From VGJW01 sp035286125 (GTDB lineage: Bacteria > Cyanobacteriota > Sericytochromatia > S15B-MN24 > VGJW01): 43,748 nt of DNA. Within the stretch, counting starts at the first letter, position 1. Every line of letters begins with the position of its first letter. The position numbers and the translations under genes were made by a program. The notes under the pieces were generated by a model, which saw nothing but the letters and a program-made list of their open reading frames with translations, made no database searches and was not told the origin of the DNA. Below are positions 24,585-33,246 of this stretch, piece by piece. Where the stretch lies: contig JAYKIS010000057.1 of NCBI GenBank assembly GCA_035286125.1, positions 1 through 43,748 of the forward strand, given 5' to 3'.

Positions 24585-25151
24585 ATGCCGCAAGTCTCGA
24601 GGTCAACACCGCTCGGCCAGCCGCCGGGTGGTGCTTCGCGTGCCGCGGCACCGGAAACCCGGGCGCCAGAGGCAGCGGTGGCGCGCACGGACGTCGCCCG
24701 GGACACGCTCGCGACCGCCAGACCCAAGGTGGCGGCCGGCGGGCAGGCTGCGCCCGAATGGGCCTTGCCTGCGGTCAAGCGCTGGTGGCCCCAGATTCAG
24801 GAAGTCGCGCGCGAGTTCGGTCTGGATCCTCACCTGCTTGCATCTCAGATGCAGCAAGAGTCCAATGGTCGCCCTCATCTGGTCTCTCCGGCCGGGGCCA
24901 AGGGCCTGATGCAACTGATGCCCGCCACGGCCCGGGCCATGGGTGTCAAGGATCCCTTCGATCCGGTCCAGAGCCTTCGTGGGGGGGCCCGTTACCTGCG
25001 GGAGCAGATCCAGACCTTCAACGGCGACACCAAGCTGGCGCTCGCTGCTTACAACGCCGGTCCCGGCAATGTACGCAAGTACGATGGCGTTCCGCCTTTC
25101 AGGGAGACCCGCGCCTATGTCCGGGAGATTCTGGAGCGCATGGAGTCCTGA
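24585..25151 (+). CDS. SLT-type lytic transglycosylase without signal peptide
   Basis: 188 residues from ATG 24585, which has GGAGGA four bases upstream; GTG 24549 is a weaker in-frame alternative. Residues ~65-186 are a soluble-lytic-transglycosylase domain: HLLASQMQQESNGRP with catalytic Glu92, SPAGAKGLMQLMPATAR, LRGGARYLREQ and LALAAYNAGPGNVRKYDGVPPFRET. It cuts the MurNAc-GlcNAc bond with 1,6-anhydro product. The first ~60 residues are Pro/Gly/Ala/Arg-rich and disordered, with no hydrophobic stretch, so a Sec signal is not seen. The gene is divergent from the exonuclease, and hemE follows 34 bases later. Confidence 0.88.
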   Translation: MPQVSRSTPLGQPPGGASRAAAPETRAPEAAVARTDVARDTLATARPKVAAGGQAAPEWALPAVKRWWPQIQEVAREFGLDPHLLASQMQQESNGRPHLVSPAGAKGLMQLMPATARAMGVKDPFDPVQSLRGGARYLREQIQTFNGDTKLALAAYNAGPGNVRKYDGVPPFRETRAYVREILERMES

Positions 25152-25185
25152 GTCCTCTCCGGTGGCGTGCGCTACCATGGCATGC

Positions 25186-26244
25186 ATGACCACCGCGACA
25201 CCCGGCACGGCACCCAGGATCCTCGCCGCAGCGCGCCGGCAACCCGTCGACAGGGCGCCGGTCTGGATGATGCGGCAGGCGGGTCGCTACCTGCCGGAGT
25301 ACCGGGCAGTCCGTGAAAGGGCCGACTTCCTGACGATGTGCCGGACACCCGCTCTGGCGGCCGAGGTCACGGTCCAACCCGTCGATATCCTGGGCGTGGA
25401 TGCTGCCATCCTGTTCTCGGATATCCTGGTGCCCCTCGAGGCCATGGGCTTCGAGGTCGCCTTCCTCGACAAGGGGCCCCGCATCGCCAACCCCGTCCGG
25501 GCGCTCGCCGACCTCGACCGGGTCCGGGTCGCCGATGCCGCGACCGAGTTGCCTTTCGTCCGCAAGGCTGTCGAGGAAGTCTGCGACCGCCTGGCCGGCC
25601 GGGTGCCGGTCATCGGCTTCGCCGGGGCGCCCTTCACGCTCGCGTGCTATGCCATCGATGGCGGCGGCAGCAAGGACTGGTCCCGCACACGGCGCTTCCT
25701 CGCCGAGCATCCGGCCGCCTTCGCCCAACTGCTGGACCGGATGGCCGACACCGTGGCCAGCTCCCTCGCAGACCAGGTGCGCGGCGGCGCGCGCATGGTG
25801 CAGGTCTTCGACTCGTGGGGCGGCATCCTTGACGAAGCCACGTGGCGTGCCGTGGCCTTGCCACCCATCCGCAAGATCGTCCGGGCCCTGAAGCAGGTTG
25901 GCGTGCCGGTCACGCTGTACGTCGGCATGAGCCCCCATCTTGTCGAGGCGATGGTGGATTCCGGGGCCGACATGCTGTCTCTCGACTGGCGATGCGACCT
26001 GCCGGCCATCATGGACCGCCATGGTGATCGCGTGGCCTTGCAGGGCAACATCGATCCCTGCCTGCTTTACGCCGCGCCCGAGCGGATCCGGCAGCGTGTC
26101 CGGGCTCTGGCCGAGGCCGTGGCCGGCAGGCCTGGCCACGTGTGGAACCTTGGGCACGGCTTGCTGCCTGACATCCCTGTCGCCCATGTCCGGGCCTTTG
26201 TGGAAGCGACGCGCGATCCGATGGGCAACGGGGACCAGGCCTGA
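25186..26244 (+). CDS. hemE: Uroporphyrinogen decarboxylase
   Basis: 352 residues, the standard HemE length. It decarboxylates the four acetate side chains of uroporphyrinogen III to give coproporphyrinogen III. Visible signatures: PVWMMRQAGRYLPEYR (family signature 1 with the catalytic Arg), ILFSDILVPLEAMG with the key Asp, GFAGAPFTLACYAIDGGGSKDW, QVFDSWGG, YVGMSPHLVEAM, LSLDWR, LQGNIDP and WNLGHGLLPDIP. Start ATG 25186 fits the family N-terminus; ATG 25177 is in frame and possible. It overlaps hemN by one base (TGATG at 26242-26246), so the two consecutive heme steps are translationally coupled. Confidence 0.97.
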   Translation: MTTATPGTAPRILAAARRQPVDRAPVWMMRQAGRYLPEYRAVRERADFLTMCRTPALAAEVTVQPVDILGVDAAILFSDILVPLEAMGFEVAFLDKGPRIANPVRALADLDRVRVADAATELPFVRKAVEEVCDRLAGRVPVIGFAGAPFTLACYAIDGGGSKDWSRTRRFLAEHPAAFAQLLDRMADTVASSLADQVRGGARMVQVFDSWGGILDEATWRAVALPPIRKIVRALKQVGVPVTLYVGMSPHLVEAMVDSGADMLSLDWRCDLPAIMDRHGDRVALQGNIDPCLLYAAPERIRQRVRALAEAVAGRPGHVWNLGHGLLPDIPVAHVRAFVEATRDPMGNGDQA

Positions 26245-27635
26245 TGGCGCCCCCTGCATCGGCTTTCAGGGTCCCGCGCGACCTGCTCGAGCGGTACGCG
26301 CAGTCCGGTCCCCGCTACACCAGCTACCCCACGGCGCCCGAGTGGTCTGCGGACTTCGGCCCGGAGGGCGCCCGCGAGGCCTTGCGGACCAATGCGACGG
26401 CCCGCGCCGGCATGCCGCTCTCGCTGTATGTCCATATCCCGTTCTGCGAGAAGCTGTGCTTCTACTGCGGCTGCAACATCCAGCTCAACAAGGACCGGGC
26501 CCGGGTCACGGCCTACCTGGATGCCCTCGAGCGTGAAGTGGCCTGGGTCGCCGCGCAGGTCGACACGTCGCGGCCTGTCGTGCAGTTGCATTGGGGCGGG
26601 GGTACGCCCACGCATCTCCAACCGGACGAGATCGAGCGCCTGTTCGGCATCCTGTTCGGACCGTTCCGCCTCGCGCCCGGTGCCGAGGTTTCGCTCGAGG
26701 TCCATCCGAACGTCACGACGCGTGCTCACGTCGAGACCCTGGCCAAGCTGGGCTTCAACCGCATCAGCATGGGCGTCCAGGACTTCGACCCCGTGGTCCA
26801 GAAAGCCGTCAATCGCCTGCAGTCCTTCGAGCTGACGCGTGATTTGGTGGCCATGTGCCGGGAACAGGGCTTCATCAGCGTCAACCTGGACCTGATGTAC
26901 GGCCTGCCCGAGCAGACGTGGGACGGGTTCGTGAAGACGATGGACCAAGTCCTCGCCATCTCACCCGATCGACTGGCCCTGTTCCACTACGCCCATCTGC
27001 CCTCGGTCTTTCCGCACCAGCGCAATCTCAAGAATCTGCCCGACTCGGACCTCAAGCTGCGCCTGTTCGAGCGGGCGATTGATACTTTTGTCGATGCCGG
27101 CATGGCCTATATCGGGATGGATCACTTCGCCCGGCCGGACAACGAGCTGACCCACGCCCGCAAGGAAGGTTCGCTGCGTCGCAACTTCATGGGCTATACG
27201 ACGTGTGCCGACAGCGACCTGTTGTCCTTCGGCATGTCGGCCATCAGCGACCTGGACGGGGCCTATTACCAGAACCAGCGGACGCTTGCGGCCTACATGA
27301 CCGCGATGGAGGGCTCGGAAGGGCCCGTGGCCAAGGGCATGCACCTCTCGGCGGATGACCGTCTGCGCCGGGATGTCATCAACACGCTCATCGGACACGG
27401 CAGGATCGACAAGGCGCGCATCGAGGCCCGACATGGCATCTCGTTCGATGCGGTCTTCGCGACCGAGTGGTCGGAACTGGCGGCGTTCGAGGACGACGGA
27501 CTGGTGCGCAGGCTGCCTGAGGCGCTGGAGGTCACGGCTGTCGGCCAGATGCTGATTCGCAACATCTGCATGGTCTTCGATGCGTACCTGAGGCAGGCGC
27601 CCGAGCGGGGGCGCATCTTCTCGAAGACGCTCTGA
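26244..27635 (+). CDS. hemN: Oxygen-independent coproporphyrinogen III oxidase (radical SAM)
   Basis: 463 residues, against 457 for E. coli HemN. The radical-SAM cluster motif PFCEKLCFYCGC supplies Cys68, Cys72 and Cys75, with the fourth HemN Cys at 77. Also seen are YTSYPTAPEW at the N-terminus, LHWGGGTPTHLQ, NRISMGVQDFDPVVQKAVNR, NLDLMYGLPEQT, YAHLPSVFPHQR, GMDHFARPDNEL and the C-terminal winged-helix-like domain (FSKTL end). These distinguish true HemN from HemW chaperones. It oxidatively decarboxylates coproporphyrinogen III to protoporphyrinogen IX using two SAM, so the cell can make heme without oxygen. It is coupled to hemE. Confidence 0.97.
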   Translation: MAPPASAFRVPRDLLERYAQSGPRYTSYPTAPEWSADFGPEGAREALRTNATARAGMPLSLYVHIPFCEKLCFYCGCNIQLNKDRARVTAYLDALEREVAWVAAQVDTSRPVVQLHWGGGTPTHLQPDEIERLFGILFGPFRLAPGAEVSLEVHPNVTTRAHVETLAKLGFNRISMGVQDFDPVVQKAVNRLQSFELTRDLVAMCREQGFISVNLDLMYGLPEQTWDGFVKTMDQVLAISPDRLALFHYAHLPSVFPHQRNLKNLPDSDLKLRLFERAIDTFVDAGMAYIGMDHFARPDNELTHARKEGSLRRNFMGYTTCADSDLLSFGMSAISDLDGAYYQNQRTLAAYMTAMEGSEGPVAKGMHLSADDRLRRDVINTLIGHGRIDKARIEARHGISFDAVFATEWSELAAFEDDGLVRRLPEALEVTAVGQMLIRNICMVFDAYLRQAPERGRIFSKTL

Positions 27636-27729
27636 ATCATTAAGCGGCATCAATTGTTCTCCAAGCCTTGTTGAATCGGGGCATCAGGCTGCGTCCGGTT
27701 GCGGACGATGAAGACAAGGAGAACCGTGC

Positions 27730-28893
27730 ATGAGCGTCAACGCGAAGCGCCCCGTGGGCACCCAGCCGCTGGGAAGCCAGGGCCTGGGGGCAGCGGGTTC
27801 CAGGAGCGGTGGTTCCGCGCCGATCGAGCCGGTGCCTTCCGCGCCCTCGGCGCTCGCCGGCGACGCCTTCAAGGGGTCCGGCCAGTTGGAAGGCGCTCGC
27901 CCGTCGGGAGGTCAGACGGAAAAGCTGAGCCTTGATCAGGCGAAGCGCCTGATCGGTTCCGTCCGGAACATCAAGCCCGAGATGGTTGCCACCGCCGGCT
28001 TGGCCGTTGCGGGTACCGTGGCCCGGATGACCGGCAACAATGACGCTGCGGCAACCATCGAGGGAGCCGAGGCTTCCCGGGATGGCGTTGCCAAGTGGAA
28101 CAAGCTGGTGCGTGAGCGTGGCAACTTCCGCAACGAGCTCAGGGCATTCGGTGAGGCGAAGGCCAATGGCGTGGCCTACCAGCCCAAGGCCGCAGCGGTG
28201 CCCGATGCCAAGCCGCTTGGCACGATGGCCAAGGTGGGCGTGGGCATCGACGTGGTGCGCGGGGGCATCTCCGCCATCAACATGAGCAAGTCGTTGGTGG
28301 CGGCTGCCAAGGACCCGCGAAAGTTCACCGACCCAGACTTCGTGCGCGGCATCGGTCGCGATGCCCTGACGACCCTGAACGGGGTGGGCGGCGTGGCGCA
28401 GTTGGCGGGCAAGGCCGGCATCGCCGCCAAGCTCAACCCGGTGGCCGGTATTGCGTCGGGGGCCTTTGGCGTGACGGGTGCGGCCTCGGACATCGCCAAG
28501 AACGGCCTCAACTGGAAGAACGGCAGCGAACTGGCCAGCCAGGCCTTGAACATGGCAGGTAGCGTGGCCATGCTGATTCCTCCGGCCGGCCCGGTGGTGG
28601 GTGCCGGCCTCAAGGTCGCGGCCCTGGGCCTGGACCTGATTCGCTACGGCATCGCCAACAAGGACAAGATTGTGGCGGGCGGCAAGGCGGCGATCAAGCT
28701 CGGCGCCCAGGCCGCGAGCACGGCGGCGGACTTCTTCCGTGACCCGGGCGCCACCTCGAAGCGCGTGGCGTCAGCGGCGGCCAAGGAGGCCGGCAAGCTG
28801 GTCGATGCCGCAGGCAACATGGTCGGCGATGGCCTCAAGAAGGCAGGCAGCATCGTAGGCGGCGTGAAGAAGCTCTTCGGCTTCGGGGGCTGA
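27730..28893 (+). CDS. Unknown glycine-rich membrane-active-looking protein
   Basis: 387 residues, not recognised. An N-terminal Gly/Ser/Pro-rich region (1-65) has no signal peptide. Then come alternating hydrophilic helices (SLDQAKRLIGSVRN; KWNKLVRERGNFRNELRAFGEAKANG) and Gly/Ala-rich hydrophobic segments, notably 222-258 (AQLAGKAGIAAKLNPVAGIA...) and 272-303 (LNMAGSVAMLIPPAGPVVGAG...). The end is a Lys/Ala-rich amphipathic stretch and a GxxK-type tail (GGVKKLFGFGG). The hydrophobic segment around 279-303 is reminiscent of the glycine-zipper module at 12480 and in the amidase, but the match is weak. AAGGAGAA lies 6 bases before the ATG. A hairpin follows the gene. The architecture recalls colicin-like or polymorphic-toxin pore regions; that is only a resemblance. 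Confidence 0.65.
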   Translation: MSVNAKRPVGTQPLGSQGLGAAGSRSGGSAPIEPVPSAPSALAGDAFKGSGQLEGARPSGGQTEKLSLDQAKRLIGSVRNIKPEMVATAGLAVAGTVARMTGNNDAAATIEGAEASRDGVAKWNKLVRERGNFRNELRAFGEAKANGVAYQPKAAAVPDAKPLGTMAKVGVGIDVVRGGISAINMSKSLVAAAKDPRKFTDPDFVRGIGRDALTTLNGVGGVAQLAGKAGIAAKLNPVAGIASGAFGVTGAASDIAKNGLNWKNGSELASQALNMAGSVAMLIPPAGPVVGAGLKVAALGLDLIRYGIANKDKIVAGGKAAIKLGAQAASTAADFFRDPGATSKRVASAAAKEAGKLVDAAGNMVGDGLKKAGSIVGGVKKLFGFGG

Positions 28894-28909
28894 TGCCCCT
28901 TTCGGTGAC

Positions 28910-28940
28910 AAGGCCGGTTCCCCTGAGGGGAGCCGGCCTT
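28910..28940. terminator. Bidirectional hairpin terminator between convergent genes
   Basis: A 14-base-pair stem (28910-28923 with 28927-28940, one G-T pair) and a TGA loop. It lies 16 bases after the plus-strand stop and 37 bases after the end of the convergent minus-strand gene. AA at the left and TT at the right give only a minimal U run. Confidence 0.7.
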
Positions 28941-28977
28941 GATGCCGGGCGCGTCAGTCCTTCCGGGACCTGCTCGC

Positions 28978-29268
28978 TCAAAGCCGTCCGGTATTACGCT
29001 CCTTGGCGTCGACGGGCTGGATGACGACCTCCGTGTCCTTGCCTGCCTCGGCCTCGAGGATACCCAGGCCTTCATCCAGCAGGGCGGCCGCAGCGCTGGT
29101 CAGGACCTCGCCAATGGCGATCACGTCGTCCATCGTGTAGACGGGCTTTCGGGGCTGACCCAGGACCTCGAGGCACGACTCGAGCAGCGGCAGGGCCATC
29201 TCGTCCGGGACCCGTTGCGCCAGCATCTGCAGCAGGCTGGGCTCTGTCAGGGTGTTGGTCGTATCCAT
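28978..29268 (-). CDS. Small acidic helical protein of unknown function
   Basis: 96 residues, hydrophilic, acidic and predicted helical (PSLLQMLAQRVPDEMALPLLESCLEV; DDVIAIGEVLTSAAAALLDEGLGILEAEAG). No signal peptide, metal motif or known domain is seen. It starts 24 bases after the NHL-repeat lipoprotein gene on the same strand and is probably cotranscribed with it. Codon use matches the neighbours and a terminator hairpin follows, which supports a real gene. No clear ribosome binding site is visible. Confidence 0.6.
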   Translation of the reverse strand: MDTTNTLTEPSLLQMLAQRVPDEMALPLLESCLEVLGQPRKPVYTMDDVIAIGEVLTSAAAALLDEGLGILEAEAGKDTEVVIQPVDAKERNTGRL

Positions 29269-29292
29269 GACTTCAGGCTGTGCCCTGCTGGC

Positions 29293-31278
29293 CTACAGGC
29301 CCCACTGCACGAAGAACCGCAGCAAGCGATGGCCTCGGGCCTCGGAGGCCAGCAGGCTGCCATCCGGCAGGACAGCCAGGTCGAAGGGCTGGTTCAGGGC
29401 CATGCGGCGGGCGTCGTGGTCACCACGGATACCGACGCCGTCCGTGCCGGCGATGGTCTGGATGACGCCGTCCGGGCTGATGCGGCGGATCAGGTTGACG
29501 GAGCGCATCGTCACGTAGACGTTGCCGCCTTGATCCTCGGCGAGGCCGAAGGGCCGACCGATGTAGGCGCGCAAGGCGGACTCGCCGTCACCATAGGTTG
29601 AGACCTCACCTGAGGCCGGCTTGGGACCACCACCGGCAAAGGTCGTCAGGACACCGGCGGGAGAAATCCGGCGGATCCGGTCCGTATCGGCCTCGGTGAA
29701 GAGCACGTCGCCGTTCTTGCGGACGATGACGGCCTGCGGGTATCCGATGGGGGCACCCAGCGCCGGCTGGGCCGCGTCACCCGCAAAGCCGGTCATGCCG
29801 TCCTTGCCGGCGATGGTGTAGACGTGGCCCGCCTTCATCGTCACGCCGTAGAAGCGCCCCGCCTTGCCGGCAAGAACCCGGATACGGTGCCTAACGGCGA
29901 CGCTGGGCTCGGTCTCCTTGCCCTTCTCGGGCCAGCCCCAGCTGTCCGAGAACACGAGGTTGCCGTCGCCATCGAAGGCCATACCGCGCACACCCGTCAG
30001 GCGGGCCTCGAGGCCCGGAACGCCGTCGCCACCTGCACCGGCCGCCTCGTCACGCTCGTAGCCGTTGTCGCACTGCGAAGCGCCATCCCGGCAGTTGGGC
30101 TTGCCCACGATGGTGTAGACGTGGCCGACTTCGGCCATGTCGCGACCGAACGTAATCGCCGGCTTGAGGCAGATGGCCCGGATTCGCATGTTGAAGACGT
30201 CGGCGACGTAGAGGTTGCCGTCCGGCCCGAGGCCCAGGGTGCGCGGCCAGTTGAAGTACGAGGACGTTGCCCGGGGATCCGCGCCGGGATAGCCCGGCCG
30301 GCCGACATCCGCGACCGCCACGCCGCCGATGACCGTCACCTTGCCCGTCGGCGAGATCTTGCGGATGAGGTGACCCCCTTCCTCGGCGACGTACACATTG
30401 CCCATCGCGTCGGTGGCGATGCCCTTGGGGACCGAGAGCCCCGCCTGCAGGGCGGACGTGCCGTCGCGGACGGTGGAGTAGGGGTCACCCGTGCCGGCGA
30501 AGGCCACGCCGGCGATGATGCGCTTGCTGAGGATCTTTTCCCAAGCTGCGCCCAGGCCGAAGGTGTCCTGGCCAATGGCCACTGCGTACAGGCGATTCAT
30601 CTCGGCGATGTCCCCGATGCGCAGGCTGGGTGTCGCCATCTTGCCGGATTCGATGAGCTGTTCGGTGCGATCGATCAGGTCGGGCACCAGACGCAGGTCG
30701 AAGGACGCGATGGAGCTCTTGTCACCGGGGGCCTGCTCGCGCAGGTACTCCGTCACGATGGTGGTTGCCACGGAAACGTCGACGCGGTTGCTGCCGGCCA
30801 CGGGCTTCGTGAAGCCGACCAGCCTGCGGTCGCCTGGCAGGAGCACGCTGATGACGACGGGCACGCTCTGCGGGATGTCGTCACGCAACATGTAGTAGCC
30901 GCTGCCATCCGTCACGGTCGAGACCGGCCGGCCAAGCTGGTCGCGGAAGAACTCGCCGTCCGGACGGTTCAGGTAGATGACCTGGCCGGGCAGGTAGCGC
31001 TCGCCAGGACGGCGGAGGGCCTGTGCCGAGCGGGTCACGAGACCGGCGCTGCCGTTGGCGATCAGGCCCGCGCTGCCATTGGCGATGAGGCCGGCGCTGC
31101 CGTTGGCGATCAGTCCGGGCGGGCCTGAGACCTGACCCTCGATCATCGAAAGGGAGCGCGGCACGAGACTGTCGCTCCCTTGGCCCGAGATGGGCTTTAC
31201 CGTGGCCGTCGAGCAGCCAACGCCGACGGCGGCGACCAGAGCAAGGAGAGCCGGCAAAAGCTGGGGGCGGGCGTACAT
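29293..31278 (-). CDS. NHL-repeat beta-propeller lipoprotein
   Basis: 661 residues with a lipoprotein signal peptide (LLPALLALVAAVGVGC, lipidated Cys22). Residues ~55-80 hold three copies of GLIANGSA. Next is a carboxypeptidase-regulatory-like or Cna-B-like part (GQVIYLNRPDGEFF ... VTDGSGYYMLRDDI), then, from ~265 to the end, NHL repeats making a six-bladed propeller (GIATDAMGNVYVAEEGGHLIRKI; LGLGPDGNLYVADVFNMRIRAI; VIVRKNGDVLFTEADTDRIRRI; LAEDQGGNVYVTMRSVNLIRRI; LAVLPDGSLLASEARGHRLLRF). NHL propellers act mostly in protein or ligand binding, so a surface adhesion or sensing role is likely. A TATAAC box lies only 6 bases before the ATG. Confidence 0.85.
   Translation of the reverse strand: MYARPQLLPALLALVAAVGVGCSTATVKPISGQGSDSLVPRSLSMIEGQVSGPPGLIANGSAGLIANGSAGLIANGSAGLVTRSAQALRRPGERYLPGQVIYLNRPDGEFFRDQLGRPVSTVTDGSGYYMLRDDIPQSVPVVISVLLPGDRRLVGFTKPVAGSNRVDVSVATTIVTEYLREQAPGDKSSIASFDLRLVPDLIDRTEQLIESGKMATPSLRIGDIAEMNRLYAVAIGQDTFGLGAAWEKILSKRIIAGVAFAGTGDPYSTVRDGTSALQAGLSVPKGIATDAMGNVYVAEEGGHLIRKISPTGKVTVIGGVAVADVGRPGYPGADPRATSSYFNWPRTLGLGPDGNLYVADVFNMRIRAICLKPAITFGRDMAEVGHVYTIVGKPNCRDGASQCDNGYERDEAAGAGGDGVPGLEARLTGVRGMAFDGDGNLVFSDSWGWPEKGKETEPSVAVRHRIRVLAGKAGRFYGVTMKAGHVYTIAGKDGMTGFAGDAAQPALGAPIGYPQAVIVRKNGDVLFTEADTDRIRRISPAGVLTTFAGGGPKPASGEVSTYGDGESALRAYIGRPFGLAEDQGGNVYVTMRSVNLIRRISPDGVIQTIAGTDGVGIRGDHDARRMALNQPFDLAVLPDGSLLASEARGHRLLRFFVQWGL
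31043..31114. repeat. Three tandem 24-base repeats encoding GLIANGSA
   Basis: Copies at 31043-31066, 31067-31090 and 31091-31114, differing only at a few positions, many of them synonymous. They lie inside the NHL lipoprotein gene just after the signal peptide. No spacers occur, so it is not a CRISPR array. Confidence 0.9.
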
Positions 31279-31386
31279 GGATGGGTTATACCCGGAACCG
31301 CATCCGGACTTGTCTCCAACACCCCGGGGCGCAGGTCGGAGGTCTGTGCCCGGACGCCCGGAGAAGGGCTGCCGGCGACCGGTGGG

Positions 31387-33168
31387 TCAGGCGAGGACGG
31401 GCGCCGGTGCCTGCTTGCCCGAGCTGGCCTCGCGGACCAGGCCCGCGACATGCTCGATGACCGTGTCGACCGGCAACGTGGCGACCTCGGCGGCAAGCCG
31501 CGGCTTGAACTCGACCTTGCCCTCGGCCAGTGCCTTGCCCACCGTGATGCGGTACGGGAAGCCGATGAGGTCGGCGTCCTTGAACTTGACGCCCGCACGC
31601 TCGTCGCGATCGTCGATCACGGCCTCGACGCCGGCCTTGGCCGCCTGGGCGTACAGCTGCTCGGCTGCGGCCACGACGGCTTCGTCCTTGGGATTGGCCG
31701 GGATGATGACGAGGTGGTAGGGGGCGATGGCGACCGGCCAGGCGATGCCGTTGGCATCGTGGCAGGCCTCGGCGGCCGCCTGGGCCGTCCGGGTCACGCC
31801 GATGCCGTAGCAACCCATCACGAAGGGCTCCTCGCCTCCTTCGGCCGTGGTGAACGTCGCGCCCATGGCCTTGGAGTACTTGGTGCCGAGCTTGAAGGTG
31901 TTGCCGACCTCGATGCCCTTGGTCGCGCGCAGCGTACCGCCGGGCGTGCGCGGGCAAGGCATGCCGGCCTCGGCCTGCACGAGGTCCGCGAACGAGGCAG
32001 GGCGGCAGGCGTCGGACCACGAGGCATGGATGTAATGCATGTCCTTATCGCCGGCGCCGGTGGAGAAGTCGCGCATCGTCTCGACGGAACGGTCCCCCAC
32101 CAGCATGACGCCCCGGGGCAGGTCGAAGGGACCGACGAAGCCCGGCACCACGCCGGTGTGCGCGAGGACTTCCTCGTCGCTGGCCGTGCGCAGCTCATGG
32201 CAGCCCAGGTGGTTCTGGAGCTTGACGAGGTTGAGCTTGAGATCGCCGCGCAGCACGGCCACGACGGCCTGGTGCCGGGGCTTGCCTTCAGGCCCGTCGA
32301 ACCACGTCGCGAGCGTCACCACGGTCTTGACGATCTGGTCGACCGGAATGCCCAGCATCGCGGCCTGCTCCGCCACGGTGCGGATGGCGGGGGTATGGAC
32401 CTTTTCCCGGGCGGCGTCGGTCGGGGTGTATGAGGGTGGCGCCACGCGCGTCTCGGCCCGCTCGACGTTGGCTGCGTAGTCGCAGGCGTCGCTGTAGAGG
32501 ATGTCGCACTCGCCGCCCGGGGTGTCGACGATGACCATGAATTCGTGGGCAGCGGAGCCGCCGATCGCACCGACATCGGATTCCACGGCCCGGGTGGCCA
32601 GGCCGCAGCGGTTGAAGATTGACGTGTAGGTGTCGCACATGACGGCGTATTCGCGCTCGAGGTCGGCCGTGTCGGCATGGAAGCTGTAGGCGTCCTTCAT
32701 CAGGAACTCGCGGCCGCGCAGCAGCCCGAAGCGGGGCCGGATCTCGTCGCGGAACTTGGTCTGGATCTGGTAGAGGTTCAGCGGGAGCTGCCGGTAGCTG
32801 CGGACCTCCTCGCGGGCGATGGCCGTGACGACCTCCTCATGGGTGGGCCCCAGCAGTTCGTCGCGCTCGTGGCGGTTCTTCAGGCGGAACATTTCCTTGC
32901 CGTACGCGCCCCAGCGGCCGGACTGCTGCCACAGGTCCGCAGGGCAAAGGATGGGCATCCGGATCTCCTGGGCACCGGAACGGTCCATCTCCTCGCGGAC
33001 GATCTGCGCGACCTTGCGGACGACGCGCTCCATCAGCGGCAGGAAGTTGTAGACCCCCGGCGACACGCGGCGGATGAAGCCGGCCCGCAGCAGCAACTGG
33101 TGGCTGGCGATCTCGGCGTCACCCGGGACTTCGCGCAGGGTGGGCGCGAGCAGGCGGCTCATGCGCAT
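31387..33168 (-). CDS. proS: Prolyl-tRNA synthetase, bacterial type
   Basis: 593 residues, a normal bacterial-type ProRS with the editing insertion. Class II motifs are seen: RRVSPGVYNFLPLMERVVRK (motif 1), FRDEIRPRFGLLRGREFLMKDAYSF (motif 2), and FVMGCYGIGVTRT (motif 3). A YbaK-like editing domain lies at ~225-390 (GGSAAHEFMVI ... VAVLRGDLKLNLVKLQNHLG), and the C-terminal anticodon-binding domain (YHLVIIPANPKDE ... DDRDERAGVKFKDADLIGFPYRITVG) is complete. It charges tRNA-Pro and clears mischarged Ala. ATG 33168 is chosen because GAGGAGAG sits 5 bases upstream; the frame stays open to 33198. Confidence 0.97.
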   Translation of the reverse strand: MRMSRLLAPTLREVPGDAEIASHQLLLRAGFIRRVSPGVYNFLPLMERVVRKVAQIVREEMDRSGAQEIRMPILCPADLWQQSGRWGAYGKEMFRLKNRHERDELLGPTHEEVVTAIAREEVRSYRQLPLNLYQIQTKFRDEIRPRFGLLRGREFLMKDAYSFHADTADLEREYAVMCDTYTSIFNRCGLATRAVESDVGAIGGSAAHEFMVIVDTPGGECDILYSDACDYAANVERAETRVAPPSYTPTDAAREKVHTPAIRTVAEQAAMLGIPVDQIVKTVVTLATWFDGPEGKPRHQAVVAVLRGDLKLNLVKLQNHLGCHELRTASDEEVLAHTGVVPGFVGPFDLPRGVMLVGDRSVETMRDFSTGAGDKDMHYIHASWSDACRPASFADLVQAEAGMPCPRTPGGTLRATKGIEVGNTFKLGTKYSKAMGATFTTAEGGEEPFVMGCYGIGVTRTAQAAAEACHDANGIAWPVAIAPYHLVIIPANPKDEAVVAAAEQLYAQAAKAGVEAVIDDRDERAGVKFKDADLIGFPYRITVGKALAEGKVEFKPRLAAEVATLPVDTVIEHVAGLVREASSGKQAPAPVLA

Positions 33169-33210
33169 GGGGACTCTCCTCGGCAGACTCGGGGCCATCC
33201 GGCCCGGGCC

Positions 33211-33219
33211 ATGCTAGCA
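33211..33219 (-). promoter_or_regulatory. Extended -10-like TGCTAGCAT before proS
   Basis: On the minus strand TGC-TAGCAT ends at 33211, 42 bases before the proS ATG. It is the same nine-base box as at 1516-1524 and 23597-23589. Confidence 0.35.
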
Positions 33220-33246
33220 GGTAGCGGGGAAGGGTACGATCGAACC

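Noticed and set aside
31043..31114. Short direct repeats as a CRISPR array
   Set aside because: No spacers; the repeats are in frame and encode an octapeptide in a lipoprotein.
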